NCBI RefSeq assembly: GCF_030127145.1
Contig: NZ_CP126158.1
Span: 1,550,001 to 1,614,000 of the forward strand
DNA: 64,000 nt
Direction of reading: 5' to 3'
From: Halobaculum halobium
Lineage (GTDB): Archaea > Halobacteriota > Halobacteria > Halobacteriales > Haloferacaceae
Below, piece by piece: positions 16,885-27,316 of the stretch. The position numbers and the translations under genes were made by a program. The notes under the pieces were generated by a model. That model saw only the letters and a list, made by a program, of their open reading frames with translations. It made no database searches and was not told the DNA's origin. The number at the start of each line of letters is the position of its first letter. Position 1 is the stretch's first letter.

Positions 16885-18921
16885 ATGGAGTTCACGTCGG
16901 TCCCGGGCGTCGGCGAGAAGACGGCCGATGCCCTCACGGAGCTCGACGGCGCGGAAGCGGCGCTGCGCCGCGGCGACGTGGCGACGCTCGCCCGGGCGGA
17001 CGGACTCACCGATGGTCGGGCGGCCGCCATCGCGCGCGGCGCAATCCGCGAGCGCCACGGCGATCCCGGCGGCTGGCTGGCGACCGACCGCGCCCGAGAG
17101 GTATACGAGGACGCGCTCTCGCTCCTCCAAGAGCGCGCCGTCACCGGCTACGCGGAGAAGCGCCTGCGAACGATCTACCCCTCCGCCGCGGAGTCGCGCA
17201 TCGAGGAGGTGCGCGAGTGGGCCGGTGAGGCGGTCGACCACGAGCCGACCGAGGCGGTGCTGTCGGCGCTTGCGGGCGTCGAGCAGCTCTCGGAGCCCCG
17301 CGGGCTTCGGGTGCGCGAGCGGGCGCTCGCGACCGCCGACGCCGAACGCTACGCGGCGGTGAACGACGCCTTCCCCGAGCTGTCGGTCGAAGTCGTCGAG
17401 GACACCCGCGACCTCGCGGAACTGGCGCGCTCGTACAGCACGGTGGTCGCGCTCGACGAGGAGTTCGCCGGCGTCGACGTCGACGGCGACGTGCGCGTCA
17501 TCACCGATCCCGAGGATCACCACGAGGAGGTCGTCCCCGAGCGCCTGCTCGCGTTTTTCGCGGAGAATCGCACGGCGCTGCTCGCGGCGCTCGACGTGCA
17601 CGAGGCCGCCGACATCGAGCCCGCCCTCGACCCCGAGGCGCTGCGGGACGCCCTCTCTCGACTCGACGACGACGGCACCGTCCGCGGCGACGAGGAGCTG
17701 ACCCGACTGGCGAACGCCGTCGACGACCTCGACGCCGCCGTCTCGACCGCCGAGTCCGTCGCCAACGACCACCTCCGCGACGCCATCCGCGAGCAGGACG
17801 TGACGATCGAGGGGACAGACTTCCTCTCGCTGGTCGAGCAGGGCGCCCGCGTCGACAGCCTGCTCTCGCGGGAACTGGCCGACGAGTACGACGCCGCGAT
17901 CCGCAGTGCGCGCGAACACCTCGTGGACGCGCTCCGACTGGCCGAAAGCGAGGCGGAGTTCACCGAACGGGTCTTCGCGGGCGACCCGACGTTCCCGACC
18001 GAGCACAACGAAGAGCCGCTGAACCGGCTGCGAACCGAGTTGAAGACCGCTCGCGATCGCCGGGCGGCGGCGCTCAAGTCGTCGCTCGCGACGGACCTGG
18101 CCGCCCTCCGGGAGCCCGCCGACGACCTCGTCGCCGACGCGCTCGAACTCGACGTGGAGCTGGCGGTCGCGCGCTTCGCCCGCGACTTCGACTGCGTCGT
18201 CCCCGAGCTCAACGACACGGGAGCGGGCTTCGCGATCGACGGGGGGCGATCGCCCTTGTTGGACGTCTCGTTCGAGGAGGCCGAACCCGTCAACTACGCG
18301 GTCTCGGGCGTCACCCTGCTGTCGGGCGTCAACTCCGGCGGCAAGACCTCCACGCTCGACCTCGTCGCGCTGATCGTCACGCTCGCGCACATGGGCCTTC
18401 CCGTCCCGGCCGAGTCGGCGCGCGTGGGGCGCGTCTCCGAGCTCCACTACTACGCGAAGTCGCAGGGGACGCTCGACGCCGGCGCGTTCGAGTCGACGCT
18501 GCGCGACTTCGGCGACCTCGTCTCGGGGGCGTCCGGGCGGCTCGTGCTCGTCGACGAACTGGAATCGATCACCGAGCCCGGCGCCTCCGCGAAGATCATC
18601 GCCGGCATCCTCGAAGCCCTCGACGAGCAGGGCGCGACCGGCGTATTCGTCTCCCACCTCGCCCGGCAAATCCGCGAGGCCGCGACCGTCGACGTCGCGG
18701 TCGACGGGATCGAGGCCGTGGGGCTGGAGGACGGCGAATTGGTGGTGAACCGCTCACCGAAAAAAGACCACCTCGCGCGGTCGACACCGGAGTTGATCGT
18801 CGAGAAGCTTGCGCGGGAGGCGGGCGGCGACGGTGCTGGCGGCGGCGACGGGTCCGGCGGTTCCGGGTCCACTGCGGGCACCGACGCCGCGTTTTACGAG
18901 GGGTTGCTGGAGAAGTTCTGA
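16885..18921 (+). CDS. MutS-family DNA repair ATPase with N-terminal helix-hairpin-helix
   Basis: 678 residues, ATG 16885. Residues 1-60 contain a helix-hairpin-helix (VPGVGEKTADALTEL) for non-specific DNA contact. A long helical lever/clamp-like region fills about 90-440. The C-terminal ABC-type ATPase has Walker A SGVNSGGKTSTL at about 483 (canonical MutS is GPNMGGKS), a signature region around AKSQGTLDAGAFESTLRD, and Walker B LVLVDELESITEPG. There is no N-terminal mismatch-recognition domain and no C-terminal Smr domain. It is therefore a MutS-related protein of the haloarchaeal MutS5 or MutS2-like kind, not MutS1. Its role in mismatch repair or recombination is uncertain. The 3' end contains a Gly/Ser-rich linker before the last AFYEGLLEKF segment. 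Confidence 0.88.
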   Translation: MEFTSVPGVGEKTADALTELDGAEAALRRGDVATLARADGLTDGRAAAIARGAIRERHGDPGGWLATDRAREVYEDALSLLQERAVTGYAEKRLRTIYPSAAESRIEEVREWAGEAVDHEPTEAVLSALAGVEQLSEPRGLRVRERALATADAERYAAVNDAFPELSVEVVEDTRDLAELARSYSTVVALDEEFAGVDVDGDVRVITDPEDHHEEVVPERLLAFFAENRTALLAALDVHEAADIEPALDPEALRDALSRLDDDGTVRGDEELTRLANAVDDLDAAVSTAESVANDHLRDAIREQDVTIEGTDFLSLVEQGARVDSLLSRELADEYDAAIRSAREHLVDALRLAESEAEFTERVFAGDPTFPTEHNEEPLNRLRTELKTARDRRAAALKSSLATDLAALREPADDLVADALELDVELAVARFARDFDCVVPELNDTGAGFAIDGGRSPLLDVSFEEAEPVNYAVSGVTLLSGVNSGGKTSTLDLVALIVTLAHMGLPVPAESARVGRVSELHYYAKSQGTLDAGAFESTLRDFGDLVSGASGRLVLVDELESITEPGASAKIIAGILEALDEQGATGVFVSHLARQIREAATVDVAVDGIEAVGLEDGELVVNRSPKKDHLARSTPELIVEKLAREAGGDGAGGGDGSGGSGSTAGTDAAFYEGLLEKF

Positions 18922-19009
18922 CACCGGGTCGGCCGGGAAACAGAGCGCCGGCGATCGGGAGGGGAACAGGGCGCCGGCGACCGTGGGCGCGGGGGCCGGG
19001 GCGGACGCC

Positions 19010-19672
19010 TCAGACGTACAGATCGGCGGGGGAGTCGTAACCGGCGTCTTCGAGGTCGCGGAACAGGAGCTCGTAGTCCTCGTGGTCGAGGCGTGCGTGC
19101 AGATCGTCGATTCCCGCCTCTAGCGCCTCGCGACGGCGGGCGAGCTCGCCGTACTCGCCGTCGGTCCGCACGACGCCCGAGTCCTCCAGAACCGCCTGCT
19201 TGTGCATCACCGCGAAGTACCGGCGGACCCGGTCGTCGTAGCGGGCGACCCGGACGAGCCGATCGACGGCGTCCAACAGTTCCGAACGGTCGACCGGCTT
19301 CTCCAGATACGCGTCGATCGGGAGGCCGACCACGTCGAGGTCGGCGCCGACGCCGGTGACCGCGGCGACGCGCACGTCGACGCCGGTCGCGCGGATCCGT
19401 TCGACCGTGTCGTCGCCGTGCAGCCCCGGCATCCGGCGGTCCAACAGCACCACGTCGACCGAGTCGTCGAGCACGTCGAGCGCCTCTGGCCCCGACGCCG
19501 CCGTCGACACGTCGTACTCACCGGCGAGCTGATCGGCGTACAGTTCCCGGATGTCGACCTCGTCGTCGACGACGAGGACGTGCGGACGCCCGGCGTCACT
19601 CGGGGACGATGACCGCGCGTCTCCCGCGGTCTTGTCCCTGTTCGTCTCGCCCCCCGCGCTCTCGTCCGTCAT
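19010..19672 (-). CDS. Response regulator with HalX domain
   Basis: About 220 residues; the start is taken at ATG 19672 (MTDESAGG), four codons inside a longer open frame. Residues 27-145 are a receiver domain: the acidic pair in VVDDEVDIRELY, the phospho-acceptor Asp in VVLLDRRMPGLHGDD, the Thr/Ser switch in AAVTGVG, and the Lys in YLEKPVDR. The last 70 residues (VMHKQAVLEDSG to YELLFRDLEDAGYD) are a HalX helical domain, found almost only in haloarchaea. Output is unknown because HalX has no DNA-binding fold; it probably relays to other proteins. There is no kinase next to it. A 10-bp direct repeat lies just upstream. Confidence 0.93.
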   Translation of the reverse strand: MTDESAGGETNRDKTAGDARSSSPSDAGRPHVLVVDDEVDIRELYADQLAGEYDVSTAASGPEALDVLDDSVDVVLLDRRMPGLHGDDTVERIRATGVDVRVAAVTGVGADLDVVGLPIDAYLEKPVDRSELLDAVDRLVRVARYDDRVRRYFAVMHKQAVLEDSGVVRTDGEYGELARRREALEAGIDDLHARLDHEDYELLFRDLEDAGYDSPADLYV

Positions 19673-20085
19673 TACCTGCCACAACGATCGATATCCTCGT
19701 CAATCCCGCCGACACGTTCGTCGGATTAAGTCGGATTCAGTCGGAGCGGATCGCAAGAGGTGGTCGGGATAGCCCAAAAGTAACGCGCAGTTGAAACGAC
19801 CGGCTCTCGATTCGGGTCGTCCCGCACTGCAAGCCGGCGGTACGATCGGCGTCGCCGTGGGCGTCCACACGCCGGTGAATCGTCTCAGTAGTGCATCGCC
19901 TCGCCGGTGTGCCGGCTCATTCTCGCGCTACCCCGTTCGCCCCCGTCGACGCGCGCTGCAGACCGGAGCGGTACTGAAACTGTATCCGGGTTCGATCGTG
20001 GGATGACGCGGTCACGACAGGGTTTTCACTTTCACTCCGGAACCGGGGAACGATTAAGTGGCCGGGCGAGGGAGGGTTCGGTATC
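19673..20085. other. 413-base gap between HalX regulator and orc gene
   Basis: No coding frame here has protein-like composition. It holds the 10-bp repeats near the regulator, and the promoter of orc: a TATA-like CGATTAAG at 20051-20058 preceded by TTTCACTTTCACT at 20024-20036. I found no clear origin recognition boxes in inverted orientation and no long AT-rich unwinding element, so I do not call an origin. Confidence 0.6.
19721..19750. repeat. Three 10-bp direct repeats upstream of the HalX regulator
   Basis: TCGGATTAAG, TCGGATTCAG and TCGGAGCGGA follow one another directly, sharing TCGGA every 10 bases, one helical turn. They end about 50 bases upstream of the regulator start and could be an operator read from one face of the helix. 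Confidence 0.55.
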
Positions 20086-21216
20086 ATGGCCGGGGACCCC
20101 GAAGACGGGATGCTGTCGTGGGACGAGTCCGTCTTCCGGGACGAGCACGTCTTCGAGATCGACTACGTCCCCGAGACGTTCCGACACCGAGAGAGCCAGT
20201 TAGAGTCCCTGAAATACGCGCTTCGACCGGCCGCTCGCGGGTCGCGTCCGCTCAACACCGTCGTCCGGGGCCCGCCCGGTACCGGGAAGACCACCTCGGT
20301 GCAGAAGCTGTTCTCGGAGCTTCGCGCGCAGACGGACGTGCGGACGGTCCGCGTCAACTGCCAGGTCGACTCCACCCGCTACGCGGTGTTTTCGCGGGTG
20401 TTCGAGGGAATCTTCGACTACGAGCCCCCCAGCTCCGGCATCTCGTTCAAGAAGCTGTTCGGCCAGATCGCCGACCGCCTCGTCGAGGACGACGAGGTAC
20501 TCGTCGTCGCGCTCGACGACGTGAACTACCTGTTCTACGAGAACGAGGCCTCCGACGCCCTCTACTCGTTACTTCGGGCCCACGAGGCCCACGCCGGCGC
20601 GAAGGTCGGGGTCATCTGCGTCTCCTCGGACCTCTCGCTGTCGGTCATCGAGGAGTTAGACTCGCGCGTGCAGTCGGTGTTCCGCCCGGAAGAGGTGTAC
20701 TTCCCGAAGTACGACGTGGACGAGGTGGTCGACATCCTCCGCGAACGGGCGAAGCGCGGCTTCCACGACGGCGTCCTCGGCGCCACCGAACTCGATACGG
20801 TCGCGGAACTGACCGCCGAGTCGGGCGACCTCCGGGTCGGCATCGACCTCCTGCGTCGGGCCGGGCTCAACGCCGAGATGCGTGCCTCCCGGACGATCAG
20901 CATCGAGGACGTGGAGGAAGCGTACGACAAGTCGAAGTACGTCCACCTCTCGCGCAGTCTCCGCGGACTCTCGGACTCGGAGACGGCGCTCGTGGAGGTG
21001 CTCGCGGAACACGACGGCGAGCAGGCCGGGTCGGTGTACGAGGCGTTCCACGACCGGACCGATCTGGGCTACACGCGCTACTCGGAGATCGTCAACAAGC
21101 TGGACCAGCTCGGGCTCGTGGAGACGGAGTACGCCGAGGTGGAGGGCCGAGGGCGCTCGCGGTCGATCTCGCTGACGTACGACCCCGAGCCGGTGCTGGA
21201 GCGGATCGAAGAGTAA
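20086..21216 (+). CDS. orc: Orc1/Cdc6 family replication initiation protein
   Basis: 376 residues, ATG 20086. The AAA+ core has Walker A RGPPGTGKTTSVQ at about 63-75 and Walker B VVALDDVNYLF at about 142-152 (the usual acidic pair, with Asn where many family members have an Ile/Asp). It also has sensor 1 GVICVSSDLS, and an arginine-rich sensor 2/lid region SGDLRVGIDLLRRAG. The last 80 residues (LSDSETALVEVLAEHDG to VLERIEE) are the winged-helix DNA-binding domain. It is slightly short for the family but complete. Haloarchaea carry many Orc paralogues; only those beside an origin initiate replication. No convincing origin boxes were seen upstream, so this copy may be an accessory or regulatory paralogue. 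Confidence 0.93.
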   Translation: MAGDPEDGMLSWDESVFRDEHVFEIDYVPETFRHRESQLESLKYALRPAARGSRPLNTVVRGPPGTGKTTSVQKLFSELRAQTDVRTVRVNCQVDSTRYAVFSRVFEGIFDYEPPSSGISFKKLFGQIADRLVEDDEVLVVALDDVNYLFYENEASDALYSLLRAHEAHAGAKVGVICVSSDLSLSVIEELDSRVQSVFRPEEVYFPKYDVDEVVDILRERAKRGFHDGVLGATELDTVAELTAESGDLRVGIDLLRRAGLNAEMRASRTISIEDVEEAYDKSKYVHLSRSLRGLSDSETALVEVLAEHDGEQAGSVYEAFHDRTDLGYTRYSEIVNKLDQLGLVETEYAEVEGRGRSRSISLTYDPEPVLERIEE

Positions 21217-21316
21217 TCAACGGGACGGAAAGCCGCCGACTGGCCGAAGGAGAACCGCCGAACAACGCGTCACACACATCCGAAAGACATACTCGGCCCA
21301 CGCGACACCCTCGGGT

Positions 21317-22330
21317 ATGGATGCCCACGATCTGATCACCCGGAACGCGACCGAGGTGGTCACCGAGGAGGAGGTACGCGCGCTAGCCGAGGACCCGGAC
21401 GGCAAGCGGGTGTACGTCGGATACGAGCCGTCGGGCGTCCTCCACATCGGACACATGCTGACGGCGACGAAGCTCATCGACCTGCAGGAAGCGGGCTTCG
21501 AGGTCGTCGTCCTCCTCGCGGACGTACACGCGTACCTCAACGACAAGGGGACGTTCGCCGAGATCCGCGAGACGGCCGAGCGCATGCGCGACCAGTTCCT
21601 CGCGTACGGTCTCGACGCCGAGTCGACGGAGTTCGTCTACGGCTCGGAGTTCCAGCTCGACGAGGAGTACGTCCTCGACACCCACGAACTGGAGGTGTCC
21701 ACGACGCTCAATCGCGCCCAGCGCGCGATGGCGGAGATCCAAGGCGGCGACACCGCGAAGGTGAGCCACCTAGTGTACCCACTGATGCAGGCGCTGGACA
21801 TCGTCTACCTCGATCTCGATCTCGCCGTCGGCGGCCTCGACCAGCGGAAGGTCCACATGCTCCACCGCGAGCAAATTCCCGCGATGGCCGGCGAGAGCGA
21901 CCACGACTACGAGGCCCGGCCGTGCCTGCACACGCCGATCCTTGCGGACCTCGACACCGGCGTCGGCAAGATGTCATCGTCGTCGGGCACGACCATCTCG
22001 ATGGAGGACTCCGCCGAGGACATCGCCGAGAAGATCAACGGCGCGTTCTGCCCGCCGACGCGCGATCCGGAACCGGACGACGAGGGGAACGAGCGCGAGA
22101 ACCCCGTACTCGAGATCTTCGAGTACTCGGTGTTCCCGCGCTTCGACACGGTCGTCGTCGAGCGCCCCGAGGAGTACGGCGGCGATCTCGAGTACGACGA
22201 CTATGAGTCGCTGGCGGCGGATCTGGAGTCGGGCGAGCTTCACCCCGCGGACGCGAAGGGCGCGCTCGCTGACTCCCTGAACGAGCTGATCGCTCCGGGG
22301 CGGGAAGTGCTGCGGGAACTCGACGCGTAA
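21317..22330 (+). CDS. tyrS: Tyrosyl-tRNA synthetase
   Basis: 337 residues, ATG 21317. This class Ic synthetase has the ATP-binding HIGH motif in YEPSGVLHIGHML (about 35-47) and the KMSSS loop in VGKMSSSSG at about 217. The tyrosine-recognition helix YPLMQALDIVYLDLDLAVGG and the QRKVHMLHRE segment separate it from TrpRS, giving the archaeal/eukaryal TyrRS form without a C-terminal S4 domain. It charges tRNA-Tyr, recognising the C1-G72 pair. The last third contains an acidic insertion (EPDDEGNERENP), a halophile trait. It starts 100 bases after orc with its own likely promoter. Confidence 0.97.
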   Translation: MDAHDLITRNATEVVTEEEVRALAEDPDGKRVYVGYEPSGVLHIGHMLTATKLIDLQEAGFEVVVLLADVHAYLNDKGTFAEIRETAERMRDQFLAYGLDAESTEFVYGSEFQLDEEYVLDTHELEVSTTLNRAQRAMAEIQGGDTAKVSHLVYPLMQALDIVYLDLDLAVGGLDQRKVHMLHREQIPAMAGESDHDYEARPCLHTPILADLDTGVGKMSSSSGTTISMEDSAEDIAEKINGAFCPPTRDPEPDDEGNERENPVLEIFEYSVFPRFDTVVVERPEEYGGDLEYDDYESLAADLESGELHPADAKGALADSLNELIAPGREVLRELDA

Positions 22331-22362
22331 GCGAGAGCGGCGACGACCCGACGCGGAGGCGA

Positions 22363-22542
22363 CTACGCGAACCCGAACTGCCGCATCAGGCTGGTTGCGA
22401 GGCCCTTCACCACGAGACCGGTGCCCGCGAGCACGAGCGCCAGGCCGACCGCGACGATCGGAGCCGACCACGCGACGAGCGCGAGGCCGGCAAACAGCAG
22501 GACGGCGCCGGCGACGCCGGCGGTGCCGAGTTTGTCGATCAT
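22363..22542 (-). CDS. Small two-helix membrane protein (DUF7470-like)
   Basis: 59 residues, ATG 22542 to TAG 22363-22365. Translation gives MIDKLGTAGVAGAVLLFAG, a first helix extending through LALVAWSA, a second helix IVAVGLALVLAGTGLVVKG, and a short amphipathic end LATSLMRQFGFA. Two membrane helices joined by a tight turn, with a conserved Lys near each end, match a small protein family widespread in haloarchaea. The function is unknown. It is convergent with tyrS (32-base gap) and divergent from the aIF1A gene. Confidence 0.75.
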   Translation of the reverse strand: MIDKLGTAGVAGAVLLFAGLALVAWSAPIVAVGLALVLAGTGLVVKGLATSLMRQFGFA

Positions 22543-22744
22543 ACCCGGTCGTGGCGGTAGCTCTTGAAAAGGCCGGCGGGTTCCGAGCGCGACCCTCGGT
22601 CTGTGATCGTCGCCGAAGTCACCCGGGGGTCGGTGTACCCACGGTCGCTTCGCTCACGGATCGTCACCCTCCCCGTTCGAATCGAGGTGCTCGCTGCCGC
22701 TCGTACCCGCCGAACTTAACTGTCGGACGCGAGAACACAGGAGT

Positions 22745-23035
22745 ATGAGCGACGGCGACGGGACCGGTCGCAAGAATCTCCGAATGCCCGACGACGACGA
22801 AGTGTTCGCCGAGGTGACCGAGATGCTCGGCGCCAACCGCGTGAAAGTCCGGTGCAACGACGGCGTCGAGCGCACCGCGCGCATCCCCGGCCGGATGCAA
22901 AAACGAACCTGGATCCGCGAGGGCGACCTCGTCCTGGTCAGCCCGTGGGACTGGCAAGACGAGAAGGCCGACATCGAACACCGCTACGAGAGCCAAGACG
23001 CCGATCAGCTGCGCGATGAAGGCCACATCGCCTGA
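22745..23035 (+). CDS. eif1A: Translation initiation factor aIF1A
   Basis: 96 residues, ATG 22745. The S1/OB-fold covers about residues 19-80 with the hallmarks [27 protein letters not shown] (in parts) and the basic segment [23 protein letters not shown]. The C-terminal tail ([20 protein letters not shown]) is the conserved extension that reaches the P site. The factor binds the A site of the 30S subunit during start-codon selection. It is followed after 82 bases by rio1 and then the KH gene, a typical archaeal cluster for initiation and small-subunit maturation. Confidence 0.97.
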   Translation: MSDGDGTGRKNLRMPDDDEVFAEVTEMLGANRVKVRCNDGVERTARIPGRMQKRTWIREGDLVLVSPWDWQDEKADIEHRYESQDADQLRDEGHIA

Positions 23036-23117
23036 GTTGGTCGACGCCGACGGCGACGACGCGGCGGCGTCTTCGGGTACCGGTGCTTTTCATGCCCGAG
23101 CGCGTACGTGGTAGTAG

Positions 23118-24047
23118 ATGACCGGAGAGTTCGGGTTCGTTGAACCCGACGAGGCGGACGCGCCGGGCGACGAGTGGGAGGACCTCGACCTGGCCGACAT
23201 CGCCCAGACCGAGGCCGACAAGATCGCCCGCAGACAGGACGACGAGTTCGACGAGTTCCGCAAGCGGATCAAGAACACCGAGCAGTTCAAAGTCGAGGCG
23301 TCGGTGTTCGACGACGCCACGCTCGCGGCGCTGTACAAACTCACCCGCGACGGCCACATCGCCGCGTTCGGCGGCCCGGTGTCCACCGGCAAGGAGGCGA
23401 ACGTGTACGAGGCGCTCGGCGCCGACGAGCGCGAGGTCGCCGCGAAGGTGTACCGGATCAACACCTCGAACTTCCGGCAGATGCGCGACTACCTCGAGGG
23501 TGACCCCCGATTCGAGGGGATCGGCTCCGACAAGAAGCAGGTCGTCGTCGCGTGGGTGCGCAAGGAGTTCTCGAACCTCTCGCGGGCCCGGAAGGCCGGC
23601 GTCCGCGTGCCGGAGCCGATCGCCGTCCAGCGCAACGTCCTCGTGATGGAACTGGTCGGCCACGCCGACGACCGCGCCCGGCGGCTCGCAGAGGTGAACG
23701 TCGAGAACCCTGAGACCGCCTTCGAGGTCGTCCGCGAGTACATGCGGCGCCTCTACGCGGCGGGGCTGGTCCACGGCGACCTCTCGGAGTACAACCTCAT
23801 CATCCACGACGGGGAACTGGTCGTCATCGACCTGGGACAGGCGGTGACGGTCCACCACCCGAACGCCGACGACTTCCTGAAGCGCGACTGCCGCAACGTC
23901 GCTTCCTTCTTTTCGCGACAGGGGCTCGATACCGATGCAGACGACCTCCACGAGTACGTCACCGCGCCCGAGGCGGAGCCGGCCGCCGAACCCGATCCCG
24001 CGACGGACCCGAACCCGGCCGACCGCGCCGGCGACGACGACGAGTAG
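23118..24047 (+). CDS. rio1: Serine/threonine kinase Rio1
   Basis: 309 residues, ATG 23118. The RIO kinase fold begins near residue 60. The P-loop is GPVSTGKEANVYEA, the ATP-binding Lys is in EVAAKVYRINTSNF, and the hinge is VLVMELVG. The catalytic loop is LVHGDLSEYNLI, and the metal-binding loop VVIDLGQAV replaces the DFG of normal kinases. STGKEA and IDxxQ place it in the Rio1 rather than Rio2 subfamily; there is no N-terminal winged helix. Rio1 acts as an ATPase in the last steps of 30S maturation. The last 35 residues are an acidic, Pro/Ala-rich tail. The KH protein that follows is another small-subunit assembly factor. Confidence 0.97.
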   Translation: MTGEFGFVEPDEADAPGDEWEDLDLADIAQTEADKIARRQDDEFDEFRKRIKNTEQFKVEASVFDDATLAALYKLTRDGHIAAFGGPVSTGKEANVYEALGADEREVAAKVYRINTSNFRQMRDYLEGDPRFEGIGSDKKQVVVAWVRKEFSNLSRARKAGVRVPEPIAVQRNVLVMELVGHADDRARRLAEVNVENPETAFEVVREYMRRLYAAGLVHGDLSEYNLIIHDGELVVIDLGQAVTVHHPNADDFLKRDCRNVASFFSRQGLDTDADDLHEYVTAPEAEPAAEPDPATDPNPADRAGDDDE

Positions 24048-24120
24048 CACGAGGTGACCGCAGTCGTCTGGTCTCGGTTCGCGCGTGTGACCCGCTGACG
24101 CGGCGGGTTCCCGAGGGAAC

Positions 24121-24127
24121 TCTTAAC
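24121..24127 (+). promoter_or_regulatory. Possible TATA element before the KH-protein gene
   Basis: TCTTAAC at about 26-32 bases before ATG 24153, in a GC-rich background. Weak alone, but the spacing matches the other promoters here and suggests the KH gene can be transcribed separately from rio1. Confidence 0.4.
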
Positions 24128-24152
24128 CACGTGCAGCAGGAATTCAGGCTGT

Positions 24153-24716
24153 ATGCAGCACGTGAAGGTTCCGCAGGACCGCATCGGCGTGCTCATCGGT
24201 GAGGGCGGCGAGACGATGCGGGAGATCGAAGACCGCGCCGAGGTTCGACTCGACATCGACTCCGAGTCGGGGTCGGTCGCCATCGACGCCGTCGGCGACC
24301 CGGTCGCCGGCCTGGTCGCTCCCGACATCGTCCGCGCCATCGGCCGCGGGTTCACGCCCGACTCGGCCCTCTCGCTGTTGGAGCACGACCTGCGACGGTT
24401 CGAGTTGGTCGACCTCGCATCGGAGACGCGAAACAAGAACGACCTCCAGCGCCAGAAGGGTCGCCTCATCGGCGAGAACGGCCGCACGCGAGAGCTGATG
24501 GAGGACCTCTCGGGCGCCGAAGTCGTCATCAAAGGGACGACCCTCGGCGTCATCGGCCAGCCCGAGGAGGTCGAGGCCGTCCGGCGCGCGACGGGGATGA
24601 TCCTCGACGGCGCCCCCCACGGCGCCGTCTACTCGTTCCTCGAGCGCAAGCACAACGAGATCCACGGTGCGCCCGACCTGTCGGCCCCGACGAACAACAC
24701 CGAGGAGCCGCGGTAA
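24153..24716 (+). CDS. KH-domain ribosome assembly protein (Dim2/Pno1-like)
   Basis: 187 residues, ATG 24153. There are two KH domains. The first (1-70) opens MQHVKVPQDRIGVLIGEGGE with the GxxG-type loop IGEGGE. The second (about 90-165) has the loop IGENGRTRELMEDLSG and VIGQPEEVEAVR. This tandem-KH layout without an exosome or S3 domain is the archaeal homologue of eukaryotic Dim2/Pno1, which binds the 3' end of 16S rRNA during 30S assembly. It lies 105 bases after rio1 and close to aIF1A, a conserved archaeal neighbourhood. The C-terminal tail is short and non-conserved. Confidence 0.93.
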   Translation: MQHVKVPQDRIGVLIGEGGETMREIEDRAEVRLDIDSESGSVAIDAVGDPVAGLVAPDIVRAIGRGFTPDSALSLLEHDLRRFELVDLASETRNKNDLQRQKGRLIGENGRTRELMEDLSGAEVVIKGTTLGVIGQPEEVEAVRRATGMILDGAPHGAVYSFLERKHNEIHGAPDLSAPTNNTEEPR

Positions 24717-24869
24717 CGCCCCGATCGGCGACAGTTCTACGCAGCGCGCGGCGACCGCGCCGCCGACGGTCCTGCGACTCGCGGTTCGGTATATAAACTC
24801 TCTTTGATAACCTCTCACACACGCTCGAATCAGGGTCGTGCGAGGTGTTGACGAGCATCTGCCGGAACC

Positions 24870-24877
24870 TTTTTATA
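24870..24877 (+). promoter_or_regulatory. TATA box (with BRE) of the thermosome gene
   Basis: TTTTTATA, preceded by the purine-rich CGGAACC, lies 28-35 bases before ATG 24905. It is the strongest core promoter in the window, as expected for an abundant chaperonin. A second TATA-like ATATAAA at 24791-24797 is further upstream and might drive a longer transcript. Confidence 0.75.
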
Positions 24878-24904
24878 GAATCGGAAACAATCAGAGAGTG
24901 ACTC

Positions 24905-26587
<1,683 letters not shown>

Positions 26588-26717
26588 AGTAGGCCCCCAG
26601 CCACCACCACCTCCATCGACGCCGACGCGAACCGCCGCTCGACCGATCTTCGATTCTTTCGACGCCGCGACCGCGAGCCGCAGCGCTCCGCGACGCGATC
26701 GCACCGAGAACAGGCCC

Positions 26718-26786
26718 GCCTAGAGCCCCGGATCCGTCTCGCTTACAGCCCTGGATCCGTCCCGCCTACAACCCTGGCACCACGCC
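26718..26786. repeat. Three 23-bp tandem repeats across a gene end
   Basis: Imperfect units at 26718-26740, 26741-26763 and 26764-26786 share CCTGGATCCGT-like cores. The innermost unit contains the last three codons (Pro-Gly-Leu) and stop of the minus-strand membrane protein ending at 26766; each further unit repeats a Pro-Gly-Leu-like and stop-like sequence in shifted phase. It looks like a tandem duplication of the gene's 3' end. Confidence 0.75.
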
Positions 26787-27158
26787 GCCGAGCAGCAGCA
26801 CGAGCGCGACGGTGAGCACGAACAGCCCCAGCGAGAACACGCGCAGTCGGGCCTGACGGCTCCGGGCCACGTCCGGCACGTCGGCGTTCGAGTCGCGTCC
26901 CCCCGGACCAGCGTTGCCGCCGAGGCCGAGGATCCCGCGCTGTTGCTCGCGCCCGCGGTCGGCCTCCGGCGGGCGCATCCCGCCCGTCTCCGAGACGAGC
27001 AGTCCGGCCAGCGTCGCCGCCGAGCCCATCGAGAGCGCGAGCACCGCCAGTCCGACGTCCCACCCGAGCAACCCCGCGACCACCGCGGCCGCGACGACTG
27101 TACCGACGGGGTACGCGACGCCGACCCGAGCGTACGCCAGCGCCCGTCGTCGCTCCAT
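26766..27158 (-). CDS. Membrane protein with three helices, hypothetical
   Basis: 130 residues; ATG 27158 (MERRRALAYARVGVAYPVG) is preferred over an in-frame upstream start because the added 23 residues are Arg/Ala-rich and lack helices. Two adjacent membrane helices lie at about 13-60 (YPVGTVVAAAVVAGLLGWDV, LAVLALSMGSAATLAGLLV). After an acidic, Gly-rich loop of about 45 residues a third helix, FSLGLFVLTVALVLLLGGV, ends the protein. No known family is apparent. It is convergent with the thermosome gene and divergent from the oxidoreductase. Its stop codon lies inside a 23-bp tandem repeat. Confidence 0.65.
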   Translation of the reverse strand: MERRRALAYARVGVAYPVGTVVAAAVVAGLLGWDVGLAVLALSMGSAATLAGLLVSETGGMRPPEADRGREQQRGILGLGGNAGPGGRDSNADVPDVARSRQARLRVFSLGLFVLTVALVLLLGGVVPGL

Positions 27159-27316
27159 GCGGGCTACTCGGGTCGGCCCGCCGATAGCCGTTGCGCCATC
27201 GCGCCGGGTCGCTTGCCGCCTGCGCACGCTGCCGCGACCAGCCGCCGCTCCCGATCGGCCGCCGTCTTCTCATCGCCGTCCGACGGTTTTTGGTCGTTCG
27301 ATGGTAACCGGGTGGT

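Noticed and set aside
19673-20085. Replication origin upstream of the orc gene
   Set aside because: No pair of ORB-like elements and no long AT-rich segment could be found; only promoter-like elements are present.
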